The notes beneath the pieces are model-generated. The model was given only the letters and a program-made list of their open reading frames with translations. It was not told the DNA's origin and made no database searches. A DNA stretch of 64,000 bases from Methylosinus sp. PW1 (GTDB lineage: Bacteria; Pseudomonadota; Alphaproteobacteria; Rhizobiales; Beijerinckiaceae): the NCBI RefSeq assembly GCF_000745215.1, contig NZ_JQNK01000009.1, positions 2,480,001 to 2,544,000 on the forward strand, given 5' to 3'. Positions 35,910 through 45,099 of the stretch are shown here, in pieces. The position numbers were made by a program, and so were the translations under genes. How positions within the stretch are numbered: position 1 is the stretch's first letter; every line of letters starts with the position of its first letter.

Positions 35910-36581
35910 TCAGCTCTGCTTCAATCGCGTCTCGATCTCGCTCTTCGCCTTGGCGTAGAGCTCCAGCGCGCGGGGCTTGGCCCATTGATAGGCCTCGACC
36001 AGGCGCGGGGCGAGCCAGCGCAGGAAATCGGCGCTCAGCCGGCCGGCCGTGGCGACGCCCTCGACGATACGGTCGAACCAGGGCAGCGCCGCATGGCCTT
36101 CCGGGATTTTGGAGCGCGTCCAGGCGACGGCGAGCTTCAGCTTCTCCTGCGCATAATCGGCGAGCACGACGAGCGGATCGGGCGAGCCGGCGGCGGCGAG
36201 CCGGTCCTTCAAATGGGCGATCTCGGCGCTCGCCTGCGCGGCGAGCACGGCGGCTTTCTCCTTGGCGCCATGGGCGGCGGAGAGCTCGGCGCGCAGGGCG
36301 TCCAGCTCGGCGCTCAGCCGATCGCGATGCGCGACGACTCCCTCATGCCGGGCGATGGCGGCGGCGACGGCCTTCGCCTTCTCGTCCGCAGCGGCGGACA
36401 GCTCGGCGCGGGCGGTCTCCAGCTCTTTCGACAAGGCGCTCGCCTTGGTGATGAGCTCGATTTTGTCCTTGGCGTGGCGATCACGCTCGGCTGTCACCGC
36501 CTCGAGCTGCGCGTCCAGGCTCGCGGCTTCGACGCCGTTCGACGCCTCCTCGGCGACGGGGGGCTGTTCGGACAGGTTCAT
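35910..36581 (-). CDS. Coiled-coil protein of unknown function
   Basis: A 223-residue protein. Residues about 20-130 are a heptad-rich coiled coil ([38 protein letters not shown]). The C-terminal part has aromatic amphipathic helices ([40 protein letters not shown]). No signal peptide is seen. Such an architecture suggests a scaffold or membrane-peripheral protein, but I recognise no family. A strong terminator follows. The start [12 protein letters not shown] at 36581 is preceded by AGGTAGGAG, a good ribosome site. Confidence 0.75.
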   Translation of the reverse strand: MNLSEQPPVAEEASNGVEAASLDAQLEAVTAERDRHAKDKIELITKASALSKELETARAELSAAADEKAKAVAAAIARHEGVVAHRDRLSAELDALRAELSAAHGAKEKAAVLAAQASAEIAHLKDRLAAAGSPDPLVVLADYAQEKLKLAVAWTRSKIPEGHAALPWFDRIVEGVATAGRLSADFLRWLAPRLVEAYQWAKPRALELYAKAKSEIETRLKQS

Positions 36582-36640
36582 CTCCTACCTCTCTTCGTGG
36601 CCTAGAGACGCATCCGGCGCGAAACATAGAGAATTTTGTC

Positions 36641-36660
36641 GATTCGGCAAAAGCCGAATC
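36641..36660. terminator. Perfect hairpin downstream of the Rieske gene
   Basis: GATTCGGC-AAAA-GCCGAATC, an 8-bp stem with a 4-base loop, followed leftward by GACAAAATT. A second perfect hairpin with 10-bp arms GCGCCGAACC/GGTTCGGCGC stands at 36711-36738. One or both may end the Rieske transcript; the longer stem is the better candidate. Nothing else is seen in 36582-36815. Confidence 0.6.
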
Positions 36661-36815
36661 TTCCCTCCGTGCGCCCGCGCCCGCTCACGGCCGATCTCGT
36701 CGATCTGTCCGCGCCGAACCGCACCTAGGGTTCGGCGCAATGAGATCAACCGCTTGTGAAACTCACCTCGCTCGCTCCCGGATACGAGGCCGATCGAGAT
36801 CCCGCCGCCTTGCGC

Positions 36816-37148
36816 TCAGCGCTCGGCGAAGAGGGGGCTGACGCCCTCCGTATCTATATAGACGACGCCGTCCTCGATCTTGACCGGATATTCGGCGAGC
36901 CGGCTTTCCTGGGGATGGATCGGATCGCCGGTGCGCAGATCCCACGTCCAATTATGGAGCGGGCAGGTCAGCACCTCGCCGTCGAAATCGGCCGTGTCCA
37001 GCGGCGCGTTGGTGTGCGGGCACACGCCTTGGAAGGCCTTGATCTCCCCGCCGAAGGCGAAGGCCAGGATGATGAAATGGGAATCTGCGATGACGAGACG
37101 CATTTCCCCTTCGAAAACAGTGTCCTCCTTGCAGACTCTGGTGAACAT
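36816..37148 (-). CDS. Rieske-type [2Fe-2S] ferredoxin
   Basis: A 110-residue soluble Rieske protein. The cluster motifs are CPHTNAPL (C-x-H) and CPLHNWTW (C-x2-H), separated by 17 residues, as in ferredoxin components of aromatic-ring or toluene-type oxygenases and NirD-like proteins. The start MFTRVCKEDTVFEGEMRLVI at 37148 is chosen because homology begins there; the frame continues upstream without conservation and overlaps the divergent cutA. No oxygenase or reductase gene is nearby, so its electron partner is unknown. Confidence 0.88.
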   Translation of the reverse strand: MFTRVCKEDTVFEGEMRLVIADSHFIILAFAFGGEIKAFQGVCPHTNAPLDTADFDGEVLTCPLHNWTWDLRTGDPIHPQESRLAEYPVKIEDGVVYIDTEGVSPLFAER

Positions 37149-37272
37149 GTCCTTAGCCTCTCCGAATGCCCGCCGCAGCGCCGCGGCCGCCTGCGCGAGG
37201 CCCAGCAAGAAAAGCGCCGCCCCCGCCCGCGGCGCGTTGATTTCGCCCGAAGGCCCGCCCATAGTCCCGCCC

Positions 37273-37617
37273 GTGAGCGCGAAAGAGCCGAAATTCTGCG
37301 TCGTCCAGACGACGATCGACAGCGAGGCGGGGGCCGAGCGGCTCGCCCGCGCGCTGCTCGCCGCCAAGCTCGCCGCCTGCGTTCAGATTTTTCCTATCCT
37401 CAGCTTCTACGTGTGGGAGGGCGAGACGCGCGCCGACGCGGAATTTCTGGTGCAGTCCAAAGCCCGCGCGCAGGATTATGACGCGCTCGCCGACGCCATT
37501 CGCGCCGCGCATCCTTACGAGGTCCCGGAGATCATCCGCCTCGACATCGCCGCCGGCGATCCCGCCTATCTCGACTGGGCGGCGCGCGCCACGGCGCGGG
37601 ACGACCCAGCCTCCTGA
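37273..37617 (+). CDS. cutA: Divalent-cation tolerance protein CutA
   Basis: A 114-residue CutA1, a trimeric ferredoxin-like protein linked to copper tolerance. Family motifs: VVQTTIDSEAGAERLARALL, KLAACVQIFPILSFYVWEGE and HPYEVPEIIRLDIAAGDPAY. The start is GTG at 37273 (SAKEPKFCVV); no ATG fits. It diverges from the Rieske gene and is followed, 104 bases after its stop, by the giant repeat gene. Confidence 0.92.
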   Translation: MSAKEPKFCVVQTTIDSEAGAERLARALLAAKLAACVQIFPILSFYVWEGETRADAEFLVQSKARAQDYDALADAIRAAHPYEVPEIIRLDIAAGDPAYLDWAARATARDDPAS

Positions 37618-37721
37618 GCGGCGGGAAACGCCCAGCCCCACGCAAGCCTCGCTCGGCAAAGATCGTCGGCCGCGGCGCCTCCGCCGGCAGGAGAGAGCAT
37701 GCGCGCGGAGCGGAGCCAGTC

Positions 37722-40700
37722 ATGACGTCGGTCTACTCGTCGCTGTCGACAGCGCAGATCGCCCGCCTGCCGACGACCATCATGCGCCAGCTCGACACCT
37801 CGGACATAGAGGCGCTCGACACGACGCAGATCGCCGTGCTGACGGCGACGCAGCTCAATAATCTCTCGACCACCAATCTTCAGGCGCTGGTGACGACGCA
37901 GGTCGCCTCTCTGTCCAAGGCGGCGCTGATCGGGCTCGATCTGTCGCAATTTTCGGCGCTCGCCTCCAGCGATTTCGATTCCTTCACCACGACGCAGCTT
38001 TCCGCGCTCACCAGCACGGAGCTCAACGCGCTCGACGCCAGCGAGCTCGGCAGCCTGACGACGACGCGGCTGCAGGCGCTCACCGCCGCGCAGATCGCCG
38101 CGCTCTCGACGACCGAGATCTCGCGCCTCACCACGACGCAGATCGCCAGCCTCTCCTCGACGCAGGTGCGCAGCCTCACCGCCACGCAGCTCGACGCGCT
38201 CAGCCTCGATCAGATCATCGCGCTGCAGGTGAGCAATCTCAGCGCGGCGCAAGCGCGCACGCTGAGCGGAACCGAGCTCGGCGCGCTCACCACGACGCAG
38301 CTCGCCTCGCTGTCGTCGACGCAGATCGGCTCGCTGACGACCACGGCTTTCGACAGCCTCTCGCAGACGGCGGTGCAGAATTTGACGGCGACGCAGCTCG
38401 CCGGCGTCGCCGCGACGCAAATCGCGGCGCTGACGATGACCGATCTCGGCGAGTTCGCCACGACGCAGCTTTCGGCGCTGACGCTCACGCAGACGCGCGC
38501 GCTCACCACGACGCAGCTCGCGGCGATGACCTCGACCGAGATCCAAGCGCTCTCGGTGGCCAATCTCTCCAATGCGCAGATCGCCGGGCTGAATGCGACC
38601 GGCGTCGGCAATCTCTCCGACGCGCAGGTGGCGGCGCTGGTTCCGACGCAGATCGCCGCTCTCTCCACGACGACGCTCAACGGTCTCTCGACGACGCGTC
38701 TCGGCGCGCTCACCGCGACGCAATTCGCCGGCCTCTCCGCTGCGCAGATCGCCGGCCTATCTGATACGACGCTCGCCGAGCTGACGACGACGCGCCTCGC
38801 CGACCTCACGACGACGCAGACGCGCGGCCTGACGGCGACGCAGCTCGCGCATCTCTCGACGACGGGACTGCAATCGCTCGACGTCGCCGAGCTATCGGCG
38901 GCGCAATTCACCGCCATCGACGCCACCACATTCTCCGATCTCTCCGCCACGCAATCGGCGGCGCTGTCCTCGACGCAGATTCGCGCGCTGACGACGACGC
39001 TGCTGAACGCGCTGTCGGCGACGATGATCGCGAGCCTGACGACGACGCAGGTCGATTGGCTGAGCGCCGCGCAGATCGCCGGCCTCACCACGACGCAGCT
39101 CGGCAATCTGACGACGACGCAGATTTCCGCGCTCGCCACGACGCAGGCGCGCGGCCTGACGACGACGCAGCTCGGCGCCATGACGACGATGGCGATCCAG
39201 TCGCTCGTCATCGGCAATCTCACCGCGGCGCAGATCGCCGCGCTCGTCTCCAGCAGCGACGGCGGATTGAGCGTCACGCAGGTCGGCGCGCTCGCCTCGA
39301 CGCAAATGTCGGCGCTCTCCACCACTTTCCTCAATCTGCTGACCACGACGGAGCTGCAGAGCCTCACCACCACGCAGGCCGCGGCGATCACCTCGGCGCA
39401 GATCGGCGGACTTTCGGCCGACGCGATCGACCGGCTGACGACCGCGCAGCTCGCCGCGCTCACCTCGACGCAGGCGCGCGGGCTGACGACGACGCAGCTC
39501 GGCGATATGACGACGGCGCAAATTCAGTCGCTGACCATATCGCAGCTGTCCGCGGCGCAGATCGCCGGTCTCGGCTCCGCCGCCTTCGGCAATCTCTCCA
39601 CGAGCCAGCTCTCCAACCTCACCTCGGCGCAGATCGCCGCGCTGACGACGACGCAATTCGACGCTTTCAGCTCCACGCAGATCGCCGGCTTCACCACCAC
39701 TCAGCTCGCCGGCCTCACCGCGACCGAGGTCAATTCGCTCGAGACGACGCAGATCGCCGCGCTGAGCGCGACGCAGATCGCCGCAATGCCGACGCGCGCC
39801 TTCGCCGGCCTCGCCGACACGCAAGTCGCCGCGCTGACGACGACGCAGCTCGCCGCCTTCGCCACGACGCAGATCGGCGCGCTCACCTCCAGCGCCGTCA
39901 CGGGGCTGACCAGCGCGCAGATCGCTTCTCTCGCCACGACGCAAATTTCCGCTCTGACGGCGGCGCAGACGCGCGCTCTCGCCGATTGGCAGATCGCCAC
40001 GCTGAGCGCGACGCAGCTCGGCGCCTTGACCACGACAGAGGCCGCCGCGCTCACCTCGACGCAGCTCGCCGCGCTGTCTCTGACACAGATCGATACGCTG
40101 ACCACGACGCAGGTGACGGCGCTCTCGGCCGTGTCGATCGGCGGATTCTGGCAGAGCCAGATCGCCGAGCTGTCGACGACGCAGGTCTCGGCGCTCACCT
40201 CCACGCAGTTCAAGGCGCTCGCCGACACGCAGGTCGGCGCGCTTTCCGCCGCGCAGCTCGGCGCGCTCACCTCGACGCAAGTCGCTGCGCTCTCGACCAG
40301 CGGCTTCGGCGCCCTCACTTCCACGGCTGTCGCCGCTCTCACCACGACGCAGATCGGAGCGATCGGCGCGCTGCTGACGGGCGCGCTGTCGGATGCGCAG
40401 ATCGCGGCGCTGAGCGCGACGCAGATCGGCGCTCTCTCGGCCGCGGCCATGTCCGGCCTCGGCGCGGCGCAGATCGCCGCCATGTCGACGACGCAGCTCG
40501 CGACGCTCGTCACCACGCAGATCGCCGCGCTGGCGACGAGCGCCGTGGCCTCGCTGTCGACGGCCGATGTCGCCATGCTGACGACGACGCAGGTCGCAGC
40601 GCTCACCTCGACGCAGATGCGCGCCATGTCGGATGCGCAGATCGCCGCCTTCTCCATCGCGCAGCTCGCCGCCTTGCAGAAGGCGCAGCTCGCCGCGCTG

Positions 40701-43334
40701 TCGACGACCGGCGTCGGCGGATTGTCGACCAGCGACATTTCCGCTCTCACCACCACGCAGCTCGGCGCGCTGACCACAGCGCAGATGAGCGTGCTCGTCG
40801 ACACGCAGCTCGCCGCCCTCACCGCGACGCAAATCGCGGCGCTGGCCGCGACGCAGATCGCGGGCCTTTCAGCGGATGCTGTCGCGAGCCTTTCCACCAG
40901 CGTCGTCGCCGCGCTCGCCACCACGCAGCTGCGCGGCTTCACCGCGCGTCAGCTCGGCGCGCTGACGCTCGGCCAATTGGGCGCGCTCACCACGACGCAG
41001 CTCGGCGCCATGACGACGACCGAGCTCGCCGGCCTCACCGACATTCAAGCGGCGGCGCTGACGACGACGCAGCTCGGCGCGCTCGCCGGCACGCAGATCG
41101 CCGCGCTCACCACCACCGCCGTCGCCGCGCTGACGACCACCGAGGTCGCCGCGCTCAGCACGACGCAGATCGGCGCCCTCACATCGACGCAGGCCGGCGC
41201 GCTCTCCGCGACGCAGATCGCCGCCTTCGGACTCGATCAGCTGGCGCGGCTGACCTCGACGCAGCTGTCCGGCCTGTCGACCGCGACGATCGCCGGCCTC
41301 ACGCTCACCGAGCTGCAGGCGTTGACGACGACGCAGCTGCGCGGCCTCACTGCGGCGCTGATCGGCGCGCTGACGACCAGCGAGATCGCCGCGCTGGCGA
41401 CGACGCAGATCGCCGCGCTGACGACGCAAGAGCTGCAAGGCCTGCTGGAGACGCAAGGCGCGGCGCTCGCCGCGACGCAATTCGACGCATTCGCCGCCAC
41501 GCAGATCGCGGCGCTCTCCACCTCGGCGATCAGCGGGCTGACGACGACGCAGGTGCAGGCACTGAGCGCGACGCAATTCGGCGCGCTGGCGGCGACGCAA
41601 ATCTCCGCGCTGAGCAGCGCGCAGCTCGCCGCGCTGACGACGACGCAAGTGGGCGCGCTCACCGCGACGCAGGCGCGCGGGCTGACCTCCACCGAAGTCT
41701 CGCAGCTCGACGCCACCCGGATCGGCGCGCTCTCGACCACGGCGATCAAATATCTCACCAGCACGGCGATCGGCGGCCTCACAGCCACGCAGATCGGCCT
41801 GCTGACGACGACGCAGCTCGCCAGCGTCGGCTCGACGCAGATCGCCGCGCTGTCCAGCACCGCCATCGCCGGGCTCAGCAGCGACGAGATCGGCGCGTTG
41901 ACGACGACGCAGTTCCGCAGCTTCTCCTCCACGGGCGTCGCCGCGCTGACGACGACGCAGGTTCAGGCGCTCACCACGGCGCAAATCGGCCTTTTGACCA
42001 GCACGCAGATCGGCGGCCTAGCGGCGACGCAAGTGGCGGCGCTCACCGCCACGCAGCTCGGCCTGCTGGTCGCCTCGCAGATCGCCGCGCTGGCGACGAC
42101 GGGCGTCGCCGGGCTGACGCAGACGCAGGTCGGCGCGCTGACGACGACGCAATTCTCCGCGCTGTCCGCGGCGCAGATCGCCGCTCTGTCGACCAGCGCC
42201 GTCGGCGGGCTGACGACGACGGAGCTCGGCGCGCTCACCACCACGCAATTGCAGGGGTTCACCTCCACCGAGATCGGCGCGCTCTCGACCACGCAGCTCG
42301 CCACGCTCACCACATCGCAGCTGAAGACTCTCACCGCGCAGGAAATCTATGGATTGACCTCGGCGCAGGTCGCCGCGCTGGGGACGGATCGGCTGACGGC
42401 GCTGAGCGCGGCGCAAATCTCCTATCTCTCGACGACCGGCGTCGCCGGCCTCAGCCAGACGCAGATCGCCGCCCTCGCCGACACGCAATCGGCCGCGCTC
42501 TCGGCGGATCAGATCGCCGCTCTTTCGCCCAGCGCAGTCGCTGGCCTCAGCACGACCGAAATCGCCTCGCTCACCTCCACGCAATTCGCCAGCCTCTCGG
42601 CCTCGGCGATCGGAGCGCTGACCTCGACGCAATTTTCGAGCCTCACCTCGACGCTGATCGCCCTGCTCTCCGCCACCGAGCTCGGCGGCCTCACCGCGAC
42701 ACAGGCGGCCTCGCTCACCACGACGCAGCTCTCCGCATTGAGCGCGACGCAGATCGGCGCCGTCTCCTCGGACGGAATCTCCGGCCTCTCGGCGACGCAG
42801 ATCGCCGATCTGACGACGACGCAATTCTCCGGCTTCCAATCCACGCAATTCGCGGCGCTGACGACGGCGCAGATGCAGGCGGTGACGACGACGGAGATCG
42901 CGGCGCTGACCAACGCCCAGCTCGGCGGCCTGCTGCGCCCGCAATTGCGCGCGCTGACGACGACGCAGGTCGGCGCGCTCACCACATCGCAGATTTCGGC
43001 GCTGGCGACGACGCAGGTCGTCAATCTCACCACCACCGAGATCGGCGCGCTCTCGTCCACGCAATTCAACGCGCTGACCTCGACGCAGATCGGCGCGCTC
43101 ACCACGCAGCAGCTCGGCAATCTCGACAGCCCGGTCATCGCCTCCTTCAACGCGCTCCAGCTCACCGGCCTCACCACGACGCAGGTGGCCGCGCTGACCA
43201 CATCCGCCATAGCGGCCTTGACGACGACGGAGCTGCTGGCGCTCAACGGCAATCAGATCGCCGCCTTCACCACGACGCAGATCGCCGGCATGACCACGCA
43301 GCAGCAGGCGGCGCTGGCGCTGGCGGTCTCGTGA
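37722..43334 (+). CDS. Giant octapeptide-repeat protein
   Basis: An 1870-residue protein with no recognised domain. After seven residues (MTSVYSS) it consists of one 8-residue motif, L-[ST]-x-[TA]-[QE]-[ILVF]-x-[AGS], for example LTTTQIAA and LSSTQIGS. Length fits exactly 229 octads, five 5-residue units and six terminal residues. The five short units (168, 277, 386, 495, 604) are spaced exactly 109 apart; further on, a 10+4 octad alternation gives about 112. There is no signal peptide, no cysteine and almost no charge. The motif L-[S/T]-x-x-[Q/E]-[I/L] fits a hydrophobic staple plus capping box, suggesting many short capped helices (inference). A good ribosome site (GCGGAG) precedes ATG 37722. 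Export route and role are unknown. Confidence 0.9.
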   Translation: MTSVYSSLSTAQIARLPTTIMRQLDTSDIEALDTTQIAVLTATQLNNLSTTNLQALVTTQVASLSKAALIGLDLSQFSALASSDFDSFTTTQLSALTSTELNALDASELGSLTTTRLQALTAAQIAALSTTEISRLTTTQIASLSSTQVRSLTATQLDALSLDQIIALQVSNLSAAQARTLSGTELGALTTTQLASLSSTQIGSLTTTAFDSLSQTAVQNLTATQLAGVAATQIAALTMTDLGEFATTQLSALTLTQTRALTTTQLAAMTSTEIQALSVANLSNAQIAGLNATGVGNLSDAQVAALVPTQIAALSTTTLNGLSTTRLGALTATQFAGLSAAQIAGLSDTTLAELTTTRLADLTTTQTRGLTATQLAHLSTTGLQSLDVAELSAAQFTAIDATTFSDLSATQSAALSSTQIRALTTTLLNALSATMIASLTTTQVDWLSAAQIAGLTTTQLGNLTTTQISALATTQARGLTTTQLGAMTTMAIQSLVIGNLTAAQIAALVSSSDGGLSVTQVGALASTQMSALSTTFLNLLTTTELQSLTTTQAAAITSAQIGGLSADAIDRLTTAQLAALTSTQARGLTTTQLGDMTTAQIQSLTISQLSAAQIAGLGSAAFGNLSTSQLSNLTSAQIAALTTTQFDAFSSTQIAGFTTTQLAGLTATEVNSLETTQIAALSATQIAAMPTRAFAGLADTQVAALTTTQLAAFATTQIGALTSSAVTGLTSAQIASLATTQISALTAAQTRALADWQIATLSATQLGALTTTEAAALTSTQLAALSLTQIDTLTTTQVTALSAVSIGGFWQSQIAELSTTQVSALTSTQFKALADTQVGALSAAQLGALTSTQVAALSTSGFGALTSTAVAALTTTQIGAIGALLTGALSDAQIAALSATQIGALSAAAMSGLGAAQIAAMSTTQLATLVTTQIAALATSAVASLSTADVAMLTTTQVAALTSTQMRAMSDAQIAAFSIAQLAALQKAQLAALSTTGVGGLSTSDISALTTTQLGALTTAQMSVLVDTQLAALTATQIAALAATQIAGLSADAVASLSTSVVAALATTQLRGFTARQLGALTLGQLGALTTTQLGAMTTTELAGLTDIQAAALTTTQLGALAGTQIAALTTTAVAALTTTEVAALSTTQIGALTSTQAGALSATQIAAFGLDQLARLTSTQLSGLSTATIAGLTLTELQALTTTQLRGLTAALIGALTTSEIAALATTQIAALTTQELQGLLETQGAALAATQFDAFAATQIAALSTSAISGLTTTQVQALSATQFGALAATQISALSSAQLAALTTTQVGALTATQARGLTSTEVSQLDATRIGALSTTAIKYLTSTAIGGLTATQIGLLTTTQLASVGSTQIAALSSTAIAGLSSDEIGALTTTQFRSFSSTGVAALTTTQVQALTTAQIGLLTSTQIGGLAATQVAALTATQLGLLVASQIAALATTGVAGLTQTQVGALTTTQFSALSAAQIAALSTSAVGGLTTTELGALTTTQLQGFTSTEIGALSTTQLATLTTSQLKTLTAQEIYGLTSAQVAALGTDRLTALSAAQISYLSTTGVAGLSQTQIAALADTQSAALSADQIAALSPSAVAGLSTTEIASLTSTQFASLSASAIGALTSTQFSSLTSTLIALLSATELGGLTATQAASLTTTQLSALSATQIGAVSSDGISGLSATQIADLTTTQFSGFQSTQFAALTTAQMQAVTTTEIAALTNAQLGGLLRPQLRALTTTQVGALTTSQISALATTQVVNLTTTEIGALSSTQFNALTSTQIGALTTQQLGNLDSPVIASFNALQLTGLTTTQVAALTTSAIAALTTTELLALNGNQIAAFTTTQIAGMTTQQQAALALAVS
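38223..39545 (+). repeat. Four 327-bp (109-residue) super-repeats in the giant gene
   Basis: Five short units, encoding LQVSN (38223), LSVAN (38550), LDVAE (38877), LVIGN (39204) and LTISQ (39531), interrupt the octad register at exact 327-base intervals. The octads just before each unit share a pattern (TQxRG, then TQLG, then MTTxxIQS) and each is followed by an LSAAQ-like octad. Four full units of 13 octads plus 5 residues are therefore present. Confidence 0.9.
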
Positions 43335-43396
43335 TTTCAAAATGACCGGGAGGCGCCCCGATTCGCGCCTGACGCAAAAGGGAGCCCGCCGCGGGC

Positions 43397-44605
43397 ATGA
43401 CCGACGAATTGAACGAGCCATTGGGCTTGAACGAGCCGCTGGAGCCACGCCCGGCGCGCCCGCGCAGCGTGCGGACGAAAGGCGTCGTCGCCGCATTGCT
43501 GCTCTGCGGAGCGGGCGGCGCCGCGCTTCTCCTTTCCCTGCGCGATCCGCAGGCGGGCCAGCCCGTCGCCGTCGCGCGCATCGAAATGGTCGAGCCGCCG
43601 CCGCCCGCGCCGGCGAGCGCTCCAATGGAGCGCACATCGGTCGCGGAAGCGGACAAGCGCGCCGATGAGATCGCCGACATAGAGAAGCGCTCTGGCGTCA
43701 AGGTCACGCGCATCGGCGGCGCAGAGGCGCCCGGCGCGCTCATCATAAGGCTCGACGAGCAGCATACGGCGCTCGCGCCGGCGCCGGACAAGCGCCTGGT
43801 GGAGAAAGGCCGCAGCGGCCCGCTGCCCAAGATCGGCGCCGATGGCGCGAAGCCGATGGAAGTCTACGCCCGCCCTGCGACGATCAGCGCGCGCCTGCCC
43901 GCCGGCGCGCCGCGCATTGCGCTCGTCGTCGGCGGCGTCGGGCTCAATGCGCAGCTCACGGCCAGCGCCATCGACGAATTGCCCGGCGCCGTCACGCTGG
44001 CGCTCGCGCCCTATGGCGCCGATCCCGAGAGCGTCGCCGCCAAGGCGCGCGACCGCGGCCATGAGATTTTGCTGCAGGCTCCGATGGAGCCTTATGATTA
44101 TCCGCGCGAAAATCCCGGGCCGCATACGCTGCTGACGACGCGCGGCGCCGGCCTCGAGGATCTGCACTGGCTGATGAGCCGCTTTTCCGGCTATATCGGC
44201 GTGGTGAATTATCTCGGCGCGCAATTCACCGCCGACGAGACCGCGCTGACGCCGACGCTCACCGACATAGCCGGGCGCGGCCTGCTCTATCTCGACGACG
44301 GCACCTCGCCGCGCTCGCTCGTCTCTTCTCTCGCGCCGCGTCTCGCCTTGACGGCGGCGCGGGCGGATGTGGCGATCGACGCCGGCGCCTCCGGCGAAGC
44401 GCTGGAGAAGGCGCTGACGCAGATCGAGGCGCTCGCGCGCCGCAATGGTCAGGCGATCGTCGCCGCCGGCGCGCTGCCGCAGACGATGACGCGCCTCACG
44501 CGTTTCGCGCGCGAGCTCGAGCGCAAGGGAATAGCGCTCGTCCCGCTGAGCGCGCTCGTGTCGCGGATAGAGGACAAAGAGGCGAGAGCCGGAAAGTGGA
44601 AATGA
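43397..44605 (+). CDS. Divergent polysaccharide deacetylase family protein
   Basis: A 402-residue protein with an N-terminal membrane segment ([19 protein letters not shown], about 29-47), a Pro/Ala-rich stretch, and a C-terminal divergent polysaccharide deacetylase domain ([55 protein letters not shown]). It is expected in the periplasm, anchored to the inner membrane, acting near the cell wall; enzymatic activity is unproven. Its stop overlaps the rppH start (ATGA). In related genomes this gene usually follows ctpA; here the giant repeat gene takes that place. Confidence 0.88.
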   Translation: MTDELNEPLGLNEPLEPRPARPRSVRTKGVVAALLLCGAGGAALLLSLRDPQAGQPVAVARIEMVEPPPPAPASAPMERTSVAEADKRADEIADIEKRSGVKVTRIGGAEAPGALIIRLDEQHTALAPAPDKRLVEKGRSGPLPKIGADGAKPMEVYARPATISARLPAGAPRIALVVGGVGLNAQLTASAIDELPGAVTLALAPYGADPESVAAKARDRGHEILLQAPMEPYDYPRENPGPHTLLTTRGAGLEDLHWLMSRFSGYIGVVNYLGAQFTADETALTPTLTDIAGRGLLYLDDGTSPRSLVSSLAPRLALTAARADVAIDAGASGEALEKALTQIEALARRNGQAIVAAGALPQTMTRLTRFARELERKGIALVPLSALVSRIEDKEARAGKWK

Positions 44606-45099
44606 GCGAGCTGCCCTATCGACCCTGCGTCGGCGTGATGCTGATCAACGCCAAAGGCCTCGTCTTTCTCGGCCGGCGCCTCTCCAAGCGCGCCGATCCG
44701 CAGGTGATCGAGCATGAATGGCAAATGCCGCAAGGCGGCATAGACGAGGGCGAGGAGCCGCTCGCCGCCGCGCTGCGCGAATTGCACGAGGAGACCAATG
44801 TGACCAGCGTCTCCGTGCTCGCCGAGGCGCAGGATTGGTACAGCTACGACCTGCCGCCGGAGGCATCGAAGCGCTGGAAAGGCAAATATCGCGGCCAGAC
44901 GCAGAAATGGTTCGCTTTCCGCTTCGAGGGCGAGGAGGCGGAGATCGACATAGAGCGTCCCTGCGACGGCCAGCACGAGCCAGAATTCGACGCTTGGCGC
45001 TGGGAGCGCGCGGCTCTATTGCCGCAGCTGATCGTGCCCTTCAAGCGCGACGTCTATGAGCGCGTGGTGCGCGATTTCGCTCATCTCTCGGGAGACTGA
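44602..45099 (+). CDS. rppH: RNA pyrophosphohydrolase RppH
   Basis: A 165-residue NUDIX enzyme that removes pyrophosphate from 5' ends of mRNA to start decay (also acts on dinucleoside polyphosphates). The Nudix box is [20 protein letters not shown] followed by TN. Flanking RppH features [20 protein letters not shown] and [17 protein letters not shown] are present. ATG 44602 overlaps the upstream stop; a GTG at 44596 is less likely. Its 3' end overlaps lipB on the other strand by 19 bases. Confidence 0.95.
   Translation: MSELPYRPCVGVMLINAKGLVFLGRRLSKRADPQVIEHEWQMPQGGIDEGEEPLAAALRELHEETNVTSVSVLAEAQDWYSYDLPPEASKRWKGKYRGQTQKWFAFRFEGEEAEIDIERPCDGQHEPEFDAWRWERAALLPQLIVPFKRDVYERVVRDFAHLSGD

Noticed and set aside
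37722..43334. CRISPR array or tandem satellite DNA
   Set aside because: The 24-base periodicity is degenerate at the DNA level and preserved at the protein level, with no constant repeats or unique spacers and no cas genes.
39056..43345. A 1429-residue frame, and several 250-650-residue frames on either strand, inside the giant repeat gene
   Set aside because: They arise because the 24-base repeat (ACGACGCAG-rich) lacks stops in other frames. Their translations are Arg/Asp/His-rich repeats, and the octad frame alone shows a conserved protein-like pattern and a ribosome site.
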